Part shown: piece by piece, positions 1-5,492 of the stretch | Layout of the letters: each line of letters opens with the position of its first letter | How positions within the stretch are numbered: position 1 is the stretch's first letter | Assembly: GCA_947624665.1 (NCBI GenBank) | Contig: CANQLK010000112.1 | Coordinates: 1-6,095, forward strand | Direction: 5' to 3' | DNA length: 6,095 nucleotides | Origin: Candidatus Gastranaerophilales bacterium | GTDB lineage: Bacteria > Cyanobacteriota > Vampirovibrionia > Gastranaerophilales > Gastranaerophilaceae | Position numbers and translations under genes: made by a program | The notes under the pieces: model-generated | The model's input: only the letters and a program-made list of their open reading frames with translations | Told to the model about the DNA's origin: nothing | Databases searched by the model: none

Positions 1-226
1 GGTGATTTTTCCACATAGCAGTAACCGCTGCCGATTGGATTGTAATACCTCTTTCTCTTTCCTGATCCATAAAGTCAGTTACGGCAGCACCATCGTGTAC
101 TTCACCGATTTTATGGGTCTTACCTGTGTAGAATAAGATACGTTCCGTGGTAGTTGTTTTACCTGCATCGATATGTGCAGCAATACCAAAGTTTCTTACT
201 CTTTCTAAGGGAACTTGTCTTGCCAT
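1..226 (-). CDS. fusA: Elongation factor G, N-terminal part (cut by window start)
   Basis: Translational GTPase that drives ribosome translocation and, with RRF, recycles ribosomes in the cytosol. Only the first 75 codons are present; the family is usually near 690-700 residues, so the rest lies left of the window. The start [20 protein letters not shown] is characteristic of EF-G. The P-loop AHIDAGKTT is at residues 17-25 (G1), [15 protein letters not shown] at 42-56, and the switch I/G2 motif RGITI at 59-63. The ATG at 226-224 is supported by AAGGA seven bases upstream (234-238 on the complement). Upstream on this strand, where rpsG often sits in the str operon, there is about 570 bp of non-coding DNA, so fusA probably has its own promoter here. 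A tetracycline-resistance protection protein would be an alternative GTPase, but the N-terminal wording fits EF-G. Very sure of identity. Confidence 0.97.
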   Translation of the reverse strand, partial: MARQVPLERVRNFGIAAHIDAGKTTTTERILFYTGKTHKIGEVHDGAAVTDFMDQERERGITIQSAAVTAMWKNH

Positions 227-309
227 TTTCTTTTCCTTTATTTATCTTTACGTTTATTAATTACTAGCTGTTCGCTATCATTCTTAATCTTTACATAAAA
301 ATAAATTTT

Positions 310-338
310 TTTAAAGAAATTTGCTTAATATTTGTAAA
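310..338 (-). promoter_or_regulatory. Candidate fusA promoter
   Basis: On the minus strand TTTACA (338-333, five of six matches to the -35 consensus) is followed after exactly 17 bases by TTTAAA (315-310, four of six matches to -10). Transcription would begin near 303, giving a fusA leader of about 77 bases. The surrounding DNA is so AT-rich that a chance match is possible; no second, better candidate stood out between this point and the fusA start. Confidence 0.3.
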
Positions 339-351
339 AATATGTCCGAGT

Positions 352-389
352 AAATTTTTACGATAAGCCGAAGGTGTGAGTAAAAATTT
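352..389. repeat. 10-bp perfect inverted repeat, 18-base loop
   Basis: AAATTTTTAC at 352-361 is the exact reverse complement of GTAAAAATTT at 380-389. A T-G wobble (351/390) and a G-C pair (350/391) extend it to 12 positions. The loop (362-379) contains GCCGAAGG, which also occurs in the 102-bp repeat just downstream. The stem is nearly all A-T and is not followed by a U-run in a useful position on either strand, so it does not look like an ordinary intrinsic terminator. It could be a protein-binding site or the edge of the repeat element. Confidence 0.55.
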
Positions 390-421
390 GCGAGCGGCAT
401 ATTGAAAAGGTTACAAAACGA

Positions 422-625
422 GCGAAATTGCGGACGGACAAAGTCCGGAAAGCGAGGTCGGAAGCGAGTACAAGGCGACAGCCGAAGGAGCGACGAGACC
501 GAGCGCAAAGCAATTTCAAGACAGCGAAATTGCGGACGGACGAAGTTCGGTAAGCGAGGTCGGAAGCGAGTACAAGGCGGTAGCCGAATGAGCGACGAGA
601 CCGAGCGCAAAGCAATTTCAAGACA
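422..625. repeat. Tandem repeat, two copies of a 102-bp unit
   Basis: Copy 1 is 422-523 and copy 2 is 524-625. They differ at six of 102 positions. The unit is about 57% GC by hand count (58 of 102), far above its surroundings, and its plus strand is purine-rich with recurring GCGA and CGAG words. Each copy is bracketed by GAAATTGC near its start and the reverse complement GCAATTTC near its end (424-431 and 510-517 in copy 1), so a copy can close on itself as one large stem-loop. Inside, CGGAC-AAA-GTCCG (435-447) and GGC-GACA-GCC (474-483) are small hairpins. No protein or known RNA family is recognised. It is best called an intergenic repeat of unknown role; a structured RNA or a protein-binding array are both possible. 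Confidence 0.9.
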
Positions 626-745
626 GCAAGCGTAATGTTGCGACACCAGATTAAATTTCCGAAAATGAACCAAATTATCCGACAAAATCAACCCCATAAA
701 AAAAGTATTAAGAAATTTAAAAAAAATCCGATAGAGCTAAAGTTT

Positions 746-772
746 TTGAAAATATATTCCGATAAATATACC
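746..772 (+). promoter_or_regulatory. Weak candidate promoter for the small gene at 798
   Basis: TTGAAA (746-751) and TATACC (767-772) are 15 bases apart, shorter than the ideal 17. Transcription would start near 779, just ahead of the AAGGGG ribosome binding site at 786-791. The positioning is sensible but both boxes are imperfect and the DNA is AT-rich, so this is a low-confidence call. Confidence 0.25.
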
Positions 773-797
773 TGAACGGTCAAATAAGGGGTAATGC

Positions 798-1016
798 ATG
801 TACGTTTTCAGACATTTAAAAAAACAAATGGGTATAATAGGCTCTACTCAAAAATCAATAGAGGCTATTCAGAGATATATAGATAAATATTCGGAAAAGA
901 AACACGAATATACTTCGAACAGCGAAAATCCTGCAGACTCTATTAACAGAATAATAAAAAGTATAGAATGCGAGGAAACAAACTCTGAAATCCAAAAAAT
1001 TATAAAAAATTTGTAG
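798..1016 (+). CDS. Small hydrophilic hypothetical protein, 72 residues
   Basis: I do not recognise this protein. It begins MYVFRHLKKQMGIIG, then is charged and probably helical: a segment around residues 17-37 rich in K, E, I and Y, a Ser/Asn/Glu-rich linker near 38-47, and a second helical stretch to the end. There is no signal peptide, membrane segment or metal-binding motif. The ATG at 798 is preceded by AAGGGG at 786-791 with six bases of spacing, which is the main support for it being real. An overlapping ATG at 794 opens only 30 codons in another frame, and Met11 (828) is an alternative start without a good ribosome binding site. The gene ends 61 bases before the SGNH-like gene on the same strand. 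It could be a real small protein, or a fragment of a decayed gene. Roughly even odds, slightly in favour of real. Confidence 0.55.
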   Translation: MYVFRHLKKQMGIIGSTQKSIEAIQRYIDKYSEKKHEYTSNSENPADSINRIIKSIECEETNSEIQKIIKNL

Positions 1017-1031
1017 TTATCCGAATTAAAA

Positions 1032-1077
1032 TATGATATTATTAACCCGCCAAATATTTTTTAGAGGGGTTAATTTA
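1032..1077 (+). promoter_or_regulatory. Leader 1: TATGAT plus inverted repeat over the ribosome binding site
   Basis: TATGAT (1032-1037) resembles a -10 box. Three bases later ATTAACCC (1041-1048) forms a perfect 8-bp inverted repeat with GGGTTAAT (1067-1074), loop of 18 bases. The right arm overlaps the GAGGGG ribosome binding site (1064-1069) of the SGNH-like gene, whose ATG is at 1078. Almost the same arrangement precedes asnS (2134-2172). Similarity between the two leaders begins near 1018 and runs through about 1096 into the first six codons. If TATGAT is the -10, transcription would start inside the left arm, so the repeat could be an operator spanning the start site or a hairpin at the RNA 5' end that hides the ribosome binding site. 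No convincing -35 is seen. Confidence 0.5.
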
Positions 1078-2112
1078 ATGAAAAAATTTTGGATAGTTTT
1101 TATAAACATAATTTTAATTTGTTTAATATTTCTTGGTGTAGATTATACTTCTGCAAGGATTGACCATAATCAAAATTTTCAATCAATAATGAATGATTTG
1201 AATATTCGTCCGGATAAAGAAAATATTAGAGAAGAAATGATTCCCGTTTTTTCATATAATCTGAAGTTAATTCATTTTAAGAAATTTTGGCAGAATACAA
1301 GAATAGATTTCCCTTCTGAAAGAAGAGTTGTTCATGCTTCTTCCGATGCGCAGAACTGTACTCCCCCCCCCCGGCAAAAAAATTCTATAATCGTTTTCGG
1401 TTGTTCTTTTGCAGAAGGCGCATTTCTGGAAGATAATGAAACTTTTGAATATAAATTATCAAAACTAACTAACAGAACCGTATATAATCGAGGATTTTCG
1501 GGGTTTGGTCTCGGACAAATGGTTTGGCAGACTAAGCAGCCTGAATTCTACGAAGATATTAAAGAGCCTGTTGATTATGTTATATACATATATATTTTTG
1601 ACCATCTAAGAAGAATTTATGAACATAAATACGGACATATAAATGTATATTTGGGTTATGAAGAAAAGAACGGTCAATTAGTTGAAAAAAATCCTCCTAT
1701 GCTTCAACTTAACAGATTTCATATAATCAAAAAACTTTATACTGAATACTTATTTAAAAAATATTACTTATCACAAAAAAATAAAGATAAAAATTTTGAT
1801 TTAATAAAATTACATTTTGAAGAAGCAAGAAAAGAACTTCAAAAAAGATATCCGAATGTAAAATTTATTATATTAAAACATCCCTGCGATACAGAAAGAA
1901 CTCCCTTTGAAGTTGGTTATTATATAATAGATTCATATACCACACCAAGGTGGAAAGAACTTGAGGATGAAGGTTTTATTGTTAAAGATTTAAAAACATA
2001 TATACCTAATATAAATTTTGAATCTCAAGAATATACATTTCCGGATGGTCATCCTAACCAAAAAGCTTGGGATGCAGTTGCGGAAAAATTAGTTAAAGAT
2101 TTAAATTTATAA
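1078..2112 (+). CDS. Membrane-anchored SGNH/GDSL-hydrolase-like protein
   Basis: Predicted 344-residue protein. Residues 4-21 are a hydrophobic segment after MKK, a signal anchor or uncleaved signal peptide, placing the rest outside the membrane. Block I is FGCSFAEG at 107-114 with the likely nucleophile Ser110; block II is NRGFSGFGLGQ at 137-147; the C-terminal block is FPDGHPNQKAW at 321-331, with Asp323 and His325 as likely catalytic partners. The family comprises esterases and acyltransferases that often modify surface polysaccharides. The usual block III GxND is not evident; YIFDHLRR (172-179) stands in that region, so the exact subfamily and activity are uncertain. An in-frame ATG at 1033 lies inside the -10-like box and adds no signal feature; 1078 has GAGGGG eight bases upstream and mirrors asnS. 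Ten consecutive C residues at 1363-1372 encode Pro-Pro-Pro plus the first base of Arg, and could switch the gene off by slippage. The substrate is unknown. Confidence 0.8.
   Translation: MKKFWIVFINIILICLIFLGVDYTSARIDHNQNFQSIMNDLNIRPDKENIREEMIPVFSYNLKLIHFKKFWQNTRIDFPSERRVVHASSDAQNCTPPPRQKNSIIVFGCSFAEGAFLEDNETFEYKLSKLTNRTVYNRGFSGFGLGQMVWQTKQPEFYEDIKEPVDYVIYIYIFDHLRRIYEHKYGHINVYLGYEEKNGQLVEKNPPMLQLNRFHIIKKLYTEYLFKKYYLSQKNKDKNFDLIKLHFEEARKELQKRYPNVKFIILKHPCDTERTPFEVGYYIIDSYTTPRWKELEDEGFIVKDLKTYIPNINFESQEYTFPDGHPNQKAWDAVAEKLVKDLNL
1363..1372 (+). repeat. C10 homopolymer inside the SGNH-like gene
   Basis: Ten C in a row at 1363-1372 lie in an otherwise AT-rich gene, ten residues before the block I motif, and are followed three bases later by seven A (1376-1382). 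In the length shown the frame stays open. With nine C the frame meets TAA at 1388-1390; with eleven it meets TAA at 1434-1436. Either change truncates the protein before the catalytic domain is made. A sequencing or assembly length error is also possible at such a tract. Confidence 0.9.
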
Positions 2113-2133
2113 TTCTTTTATTTGAATTGTAAA

Positions 2134-2172
2134 TATGATAAAATTAACCCAAAAGATATAAAAGGGGTTAAT
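2134..2172 (+). promoter_or_regulatory. Leader 2: TATGAT plus inverted repeat over the asnS ribosome binding site
   Basis: TATGAT (2134-2139), then three bases, then ATTAACCC (2143-2150), which pairs perfectly with GGGTTAAT (2165-2172) across a 14-base loop. The ribosome binding site AAGGGG (2162-2167) runs into the right arm, and the asnS ATG follows the arm directly at 2173. This copies the leader at 1032-1077 in order, arm sequence and box spacing; only the loop and the distance to the ATG differ. Upstream similarity starts near 2119, with one single-base gap. The leader begins 21 bases after the SGNH gene stop, so asnS may be read both from here and by read-through. Role as operator or translation-control hairpin is inferred. 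Confidence 0.5.
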
Positions 2173-3456
2173 ATGAAAAAAATTTGGATTGAAGATATTA
2201 AGAATTATGAAGGTAAAGAGGTAACACTTCAAGGTTGGTTATATAACAAGCGCTCAAGCGGGAAACTGCATTTTTTGCAGCTTCGTGACGGAACTGCGGA
2301 AATTCAGGCTGTTGTTTTTAAAGGAAATGTGTCTGATGAAGTTTTTAATTTGGCTGACAGAATCCCGCAGGAAAGCTCGGTTGAAATTACTGGTACGGTT
2401 AAAAAACATGACCGTTCCAAAATCGGTTATGAGCTTGATGCGACCGATGTAAAAGTCATTTCCGTTGCAAATGATTATCCCATAACTCCTAAAGAACACG
2501 GAACTCATTTTTTAATGGAACATCGCCATTTATGGCTGCGTTCGTTAAGGCAAAAAGCTATTTTAAACATACGTCACAGAATTATAAAATCCGTTCGTGA
2601 CTTCTTTGATTCACACGGTTTCACCCTGGTAGATGCACCGATATTTACTCCAAACGCCTGTGAAGGTACAACAAATCTTTTTGAAACTGATTATTTTGAC
2701 ACAAAAGCATACCTGACACAATCAGGACAGTTATATATGGAAGCTGCGGCAATGGCTGTAGGTAAAGCATACTGTTTTGGCCCTACTTTCAGAGCCGAAA
2801 AATCAAAAACAAGACGTCATTTAACCGAATTTTGGATGGTTGAACCCGAAGTAGCTTTTGCCGATATATATGACGATATGGACTTGGCTGAAGAATTTGT
2901 TGAATATATTGTCCAACAGGTTGTAGAGCATAATCGTGCCGATTTAGAAACGTTAGAGCGTGATATTACAAAACTTGAAAATATAAAACGCCCATTCCCC
3001 AGGATTTCTTATGATGAAGCCATTGAAATTCTTCATAAAAAAGGAAATGATACACCTTGGGGCGAAGATTTCGGCGGAGATGAAGAAACTTTAATTTCTG
3101 AAGAATTTGACAGACCGGTTATGATACACCATTATCCTATGGCAGTTAAAGCGTTTTATATGAAACAAGACGGAAATAAAGCTGCTTGCGTTGATGTTAT
3201 TGCACCTGAAGGCTACGGAGAAATGATTGGCGGAGGTCAAAGAGAAGAAGACCTTGATAAATTGCTTGCCAAAATCAGGGAACAAGGTCTGCCCGAAGAA
3301 GTATTTGACTGGTATTTGGATTTAAGAAAATACGGCTCGGTACCGCATGCAGGTTTTGGTCTTGGTATAGAAAGAACCGTTGCTTGGATTTGCGGATTAC
3401 CTCATGTCCGTGAAACAATCCCGTTCCCACGATTAATGGATAGAATTAGACCATAA
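2173..3456 (+). CDS. asnS: Asparagine--tRNA ligase
   Basis: Class IIb aminoacyl-tRNA synthetase that charges tRNA-Asn with asparagine using ATP in the cytosol. The 427 residues match the usual bacterial size (about 430-465). An N-terminal OB-fold anticodon-binding domain covers about residues 17-100 ([31 protein letters not shown]). The catalytic domain follows: [15 protein letters not shown] at 158-172, [10 protein letters not shown] at 183-192, motif 2 [21 protein letters not shown] at 206-226, and motif 3 [12 protein letters not shown] at 394-405, ending [10 protein letters not shown]. The SGQLY segment and the lack of a large GAD insertion fit AsnRS rather than bacterial AspRS. A longer TTG-start reading from 2122 exists, but its extra 17 residues read through the leader; ATG 2173 has AAGGGG five bases upstream and starts [15 protein letters not shown]. 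It converges with the minus-strand gene six bases away, leaving no room for a terminator between them. Confidence 0.97.
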   Translation: MKKIWIEDIKNYEGKEVTLQGWLYNKRSSGKLHFLQLRDGTAEIQAVVFKGNVSDEVFNLADRIPQESSVEITGTVKKHDRSKIGYELDATDVKVISVANDYPITPKEHGTHFLMEHRHLWLRSLRQKAILNIRHRIIKSVRDFFDSHGFTLVDAPIFTPNACEGTTNLFETDYFDTKAYLTQSGQLYMEAAAMAVGKAYCFGPTFRAEKSKTRRHLTEFWMVEPEVAFADIYDDMDLAEEFVEYIVQQVVEHNRADLETLERDITKLENIKRPFPRISYDEAIEILHKKGNDTPWGEDFGGDEETLISEEFDRPVMIHHYPMAVKAFYMKQDGNKAACVDVIAPEGYGEMIGGGQREEDLDKLLAKIREQGLPEEVFDWYLDLRKYGSVPHAGFGLGIERTVAWICGLPHVRETIPFPRLMDRIRP

Positions 3457-3462
3457 ATTTTA

Positions 3463-4458
3463 TCAACTCAAAGCATCGGCTACCATTTTGTAGTAAATGG
3501 GGAAGATATCTATATTTAAAGGTTTATCGGTTTTCAAATATTTTTTGGATACCATGCTTTCGGTCGTATACGCTTCTTTCTCTTTTAAAGCACTATGCGC
3601 ACAGTATGCTTTAACTTTGTTTCGAAGTTTGTTATAATTGGAACTTTTTGGAATCATTTTTGCGACATCGGGAGTTGACATTGCAAGACTATAGCCTTTA
3701 TCGTAAGCTTCATCGAACTGTCTTAAAACCAATGACTTAAATTCTTTTTCGTTTTTTAAACCCAAACCGTTTAAAATATCCTGTTTTGTAACATTTTGTT
3801 CTCTCGGATAAAAGAAACCAAATTTCATATTAGACATTATGTCAAAAGGATTATAAAAAACATTTAAAACGGCTTTTGCCTGCAATTCGGTATCTATGGG
3901 TTTGAAAACGAAATCACCTATTCCCTGAACGGCTTTGGAATATTCAATATCATTGTTTGTAGAGGCTTTAAGGATACCTAATATTTGTCCTTCATCCATT
4001 TGCTTAGCGTGAGTGTATTCATGGGCTATATCGTTAATGACGGAGAGTCTGCTTTGGGGGTTTCTATTCGCTTTTCTTGTATTTATATAAATTCTTTTAT
4101 TTACTATATTAAAATTTTCACCTAATTGGCAATTGAAAAAAGCGCCGTAGTTTTCATAATCAGGCATTTGAAATGCCAAATTACTTATATCACATACTTT
4201 TACATCGGGCGATTGTTCATGAACAATTTGTTCAATAAGTTTTAAGGATAAATCTTCATTCATCGGAACCTGCAAAAGTCTGTCCGCTAGTTGAACTGCA
4301 GCTTCCGTATTCGAATTTACGGGTTTTTGAATATGTTTATTATTTCCTTTAAATACAACCGTATCTTGAATCGGGGCATTCAAATACTGACGTTTGTTTA
4401 TAGATACCACTTTTGGCTTTATAGGATTAGGAATAATATTTAATTTATTAATTTGCAT
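3463..4458 (-). CDS. Zincin-like HExxH protein with N-terminal VFKG motif
   Basis: Protein of 331 residues, not assigned to a named family. HEYTH at 146-150, within INDIAHEYTHAKQM (141-154), is a classic HExxH zinc-metallopeptidase motif: His146 and His150 as metal ligands, Glu147 as catalytic base. LKEKEAYTTE (291-300) is a good candidate for the third, glutamate ligand (Glu293 or Glu295), as in gluzincin-type enzymes. There is no hydrophobic signal peptide or membrane segment. The first 40 residues are low-complexity, basic and Asn/Ile/Lys-rich, ending in VVFKGN (34-39). I recall similar 'FKG' N-termini on many Gastranaerophilales proteins; their role is unknown to me and this is inference. 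The ATG at 4458 has a strong GGAGGT (4467-4462) just upstream. It is divergent from ruvC and convergent with asnS, so it is probably a single-gene transcript. Substrate unknown. Confidence 0.75.
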   Translation of the reverse strand: MQINKLNIIPNPIKPKVVSINKRQYLNAPIQDTVVFKGNNKHIQKPVNSNTEAAVQLADRLLQVPMNEDLSLKLIEQIVHEQSPDVKVCDISNLAFQMPDYENYGAFFNCQLGENFNIVNKRIYINTRKANRNPQSRLSVINDIAHEYTHAKQMDEGQILGILKASTNNDIEYSKAVQGIGDFVFKPIDTELQAKAVLNVFYNPFDIMSNMKFGFFYPREQNVTKQDILNGLGLKNEKEFKSLVLRQFDEAYDKGYSLAMSTPDVAKMIPKSSNYNKLRNKVKAYCAHSALKEKEAYTTESMVSKKYLKTDKPLNIDIFPIYYKMVADALS

Positions 4459-4568
4459 AAGACCTCCATATTTCCTATAGAGCTATGAAGAAAAAGTAAT
4501 GCTAAAATAATAAGGAAATTTAACATAAATTAATAATCTATTTTCGGTATTTAATCTATAATTAAAGA
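4459..4568. promoter_or_regulatory. Divergent intergenic region between the HExxH gene and ruvC
   Basis: The 110 AT-rich bases must carry start signals for both genes. Toward the HExxH gene a near-perfect ribosome binding site GGAGGT is visible (complement of 4462-4467), but no clear promoter. Toward ruvC, TAATCTA occurs twice 18 bases apart (4534-4540 and 4552-4558), the second overlapping TATAAT. No inverted repeat like those before the SGNH gene and asnS is present. Confidence 0.4.
4557..4562 (+). promoter_or_regulatory. Consensus -10 box immediately upstream of ruvC
   Basis: A perfect TATAAT ends only six bases before the ruvC ATG at 4569, so transcription would begin at or next to the start codon. 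A ribosome binding site at usable spacing is absent: the only purine run, AAAGA (4564-4568), touches the ATG. The -35 position (about 4534-4539, TAATCT) is poor. In AT-rich DNA a chance TATAAT cannot be ruled out. Confidence 0.4.
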
Positions 4569-5048
4569 ATGAGAATATTAGGAATAGATCCGGGGCTTGC
4601 TATAGTCGGCTACAGCATTCTGGATACTGATAAAGATGATATTATACTTAGTGCATCAGGTTCGATTCAAACAGATAAAAATAAATCCGACTCAAAACGA
4701 CTATTGGAAATCGAACTTGACTTGCAAACCATTATTGATAAATATAAACCTGAAGTTGCGGCAATTGAAAAACTTTTTTATTTCAGAAATCAAAAAACCG
4801 TAATTCCCGTTGCGGAAGCAAGAGGAATTATCCTTGCAGTATTAGAAAGAAACAATATACCTATATTTGAATATACTCCGATAGAGGTTAAACAAATAAT
4901 TACGGGATACGGCAGAGCAACTAAAGACGAAGTTGCCAAAATTGTTGAAATGTCGGTAAAATATAATAAGCTTCCAAAGCTTGATGATACTCTTGATTCT
5001 ATTGCCATTGCGCTTTGCTACTTAAGAAACAATCTAAGGAACGCATAA
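4569..5048 (+). CDS. ruvC: Crossover junction endodeoxyribonuclease RuvC
   Basis: Holliday-junction resolvase that works as a dimer with the RuvAB branch-migration motor in recombinational DNA repair. At 159 residues it is within the normal range (about 155-180). The RNase H-like fold opens with MRILGIDPGLAIVGYSIL, fixing both the start and catalytic Asp7. The second acidic residue is Glu67 in AAIEKLFYFRN, and the C-terminal pair is Asp140 and Asp143 in LDDTLDSIAIAL; TGYGRATKDEV (112-122) is the usual basic/glycine segment. All four expected catalytic acids are present. The start codon lacks a properly spaced ribosome binding site and sits six bases after TATAAT, so it may be translated from a leaderless message. 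It overlaps the next gene by one base (TAATG), which implies co-transcription. Confidence 0.96.
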   Translation: MRILGIDPGLAIVGYSILDTDKDDIILSASGSIQTDKNKSDSKRLLEIELDLQTIIDKYKPEVAAIEKLFYFRNQKTVIPVAEARGIILAVLERNNIPIFEYTPIEVKQIITGYGRATKDEVAKIVEMSVKYNKLPKLDDTLDSIAIALCYLRNNLRNA

Positions 5049-5488
5049 TGCTAAAAAAATCTCTTATAAAAATTATAATAATAACTTCTTTTATAACAGG
5101 GGCTTTACTCGGAATAATTCCGTTAATTCCATTTTTAATATGGATAGGGTTTATATCGGTTATGTTTTTTATTTCGCCTTTTATAATAATTTATTTGAAG
5201 CATTTGAACTTAATAAGTGAAATCAATGTTGAACAAAGCCTGATAATAGGCGGGATTTCAGGTGCAAGTGCATTCTTGGGATATTCCGCACTCTATTTTC
5301 CGATAGCTTTTATCTTGCGGATTATTTTTAAAATAGATTCATACTTATGGATAAAAGTACTTTTTAATAATATAGGATTTTTATTGCCGATTATAATTCT
5401 AACGGCGCTGTTATGCGGTTTATTAAATATGTTTTCCGCTTTTTTAACCGCTTATATATACGAATTTTTCAGTAAAAAACAAAGGTGA
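5048..5488 (+). CDS. Small polytopic membrane protein of unknown function
   Basis: I do not recognise this 146-residue protein. It is very hydrophobic, with about four membrane spans at roughly residues 7-24, 29-51, 65-93 and 110-138, the third possibly broken by the Gly/Ser-rich GGISGASAFLGYS (68-80). The N-terminus MLKKSLIK and the C-terminus FFSKKQR are basic, suggesting both ends lie in the cytoplasm. No catalytic motif is visible. I chose ATG 5048 over an upstream TTG (5015), because it has AAGGA at 5036-5040 with seven bases of spacing, and its A is the last base of the ruvC stop (TAATG). The next gene begins four bases after this stop. The tight packing with ruvC and mtnA suggests one transcript, but does not by itself reveal a function. 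Confidence 0.8.
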   Translation: MLKKSLIKIIIITSFITGALLGIIPLIPFLIWIGFISVMFFISPFIIIYLKHLNLISEINVEQSLIIGGISGASAFLGYSALYFPIAFILRIIFKIDSYLWIKVLFNNIGFLLPIIILTALLCGLLNMFSAFLTAYIYEFFSKKQR

Positions 5489-5492
5489 AATT

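Larger units (their letters stand above)
227..797. other. Gene-free region with repeats upstream of fusA
   Basis: About 570 bp with no believable gene. From left to right it holds the fusA leader and candidate promoter (227-338), an AT-rich inverted repeat (352-389), a short GC-rich stretch that resembles the repeat in style (about 365-420), two 102-bp tandem repeat copies (422-625), and an A-rich tail (626-797) that leads to the small gene at 798. Open frames crossing the repeat exist on both strands, but only because 102 is a multiple of three and the unit is free of stops in those frames; they encode arginine/serine-rich or cysteine/arginine-rich text with no supporting ribosome binding site. 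The region is divergent: fusA reads left, the small gene reads right. Confidence 0.7.

Noticed and set aside
311..697. Long open frames on both strands across the 102-bp repeat (plus 402-635; minus 311-697 and 358-621)
   Set aside because: They are open because the unit length is a multiple of three and lacks stops; they duplicate each other on opposite strands, have odd composition and no ribosome binding sites.
658..762. TCCGA repeated at 658, 678, 727 and 758
   Set aside because: Spacing is irregular (20, 49, 31), flanks differ, and TCCGA also occurs elsewhere in the window; no convincing iteron or operator array.
829..838. TATAAT at 833-838 as a promoter
   Set aside because: It lies inside the small gene, no -35 box stands at 16-18 bases, and TATAAT is frequent by chance in AT-rich DNA.
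1033..1077. Fifteen-codon upstream extension of the SGNH gene
   Set aside because: The ATG at 1033 sits inside the TATGAT box, has no ribosome binding site, and the downstream ATG has one and matches the asnS layout.
2122..2172. Seventeen-codon upstream extension of asnS from a TTG
   Set aside because: It reads through the inverted-repeat leader; ATG 2173 has proper spacing and gives a normal AsnRS N-terminus.
2311..2328. VVFKGN in AsnRS identical to the hexapeptide in the HExxH protein
   Set aside because: In AsnRS it is part of the OB-fold strand that follows DGTAEIQA and is ordinary for the family; the match is coincidence.
2254..3285. Minus-strand open frames inside asnS (2254-2508 and 3091-3285), and minus 4790-5008 inside ruvC
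   Set aside because: They are shadows of strongly conserved genes and have no family resemblance or ribosome binding site.
3457..3462. Bidirectional terminator between asnS and the HExxH gene
   Set aside because: The stops are six bases apart and no GC-rich stem with a T-run is visible across the junction.
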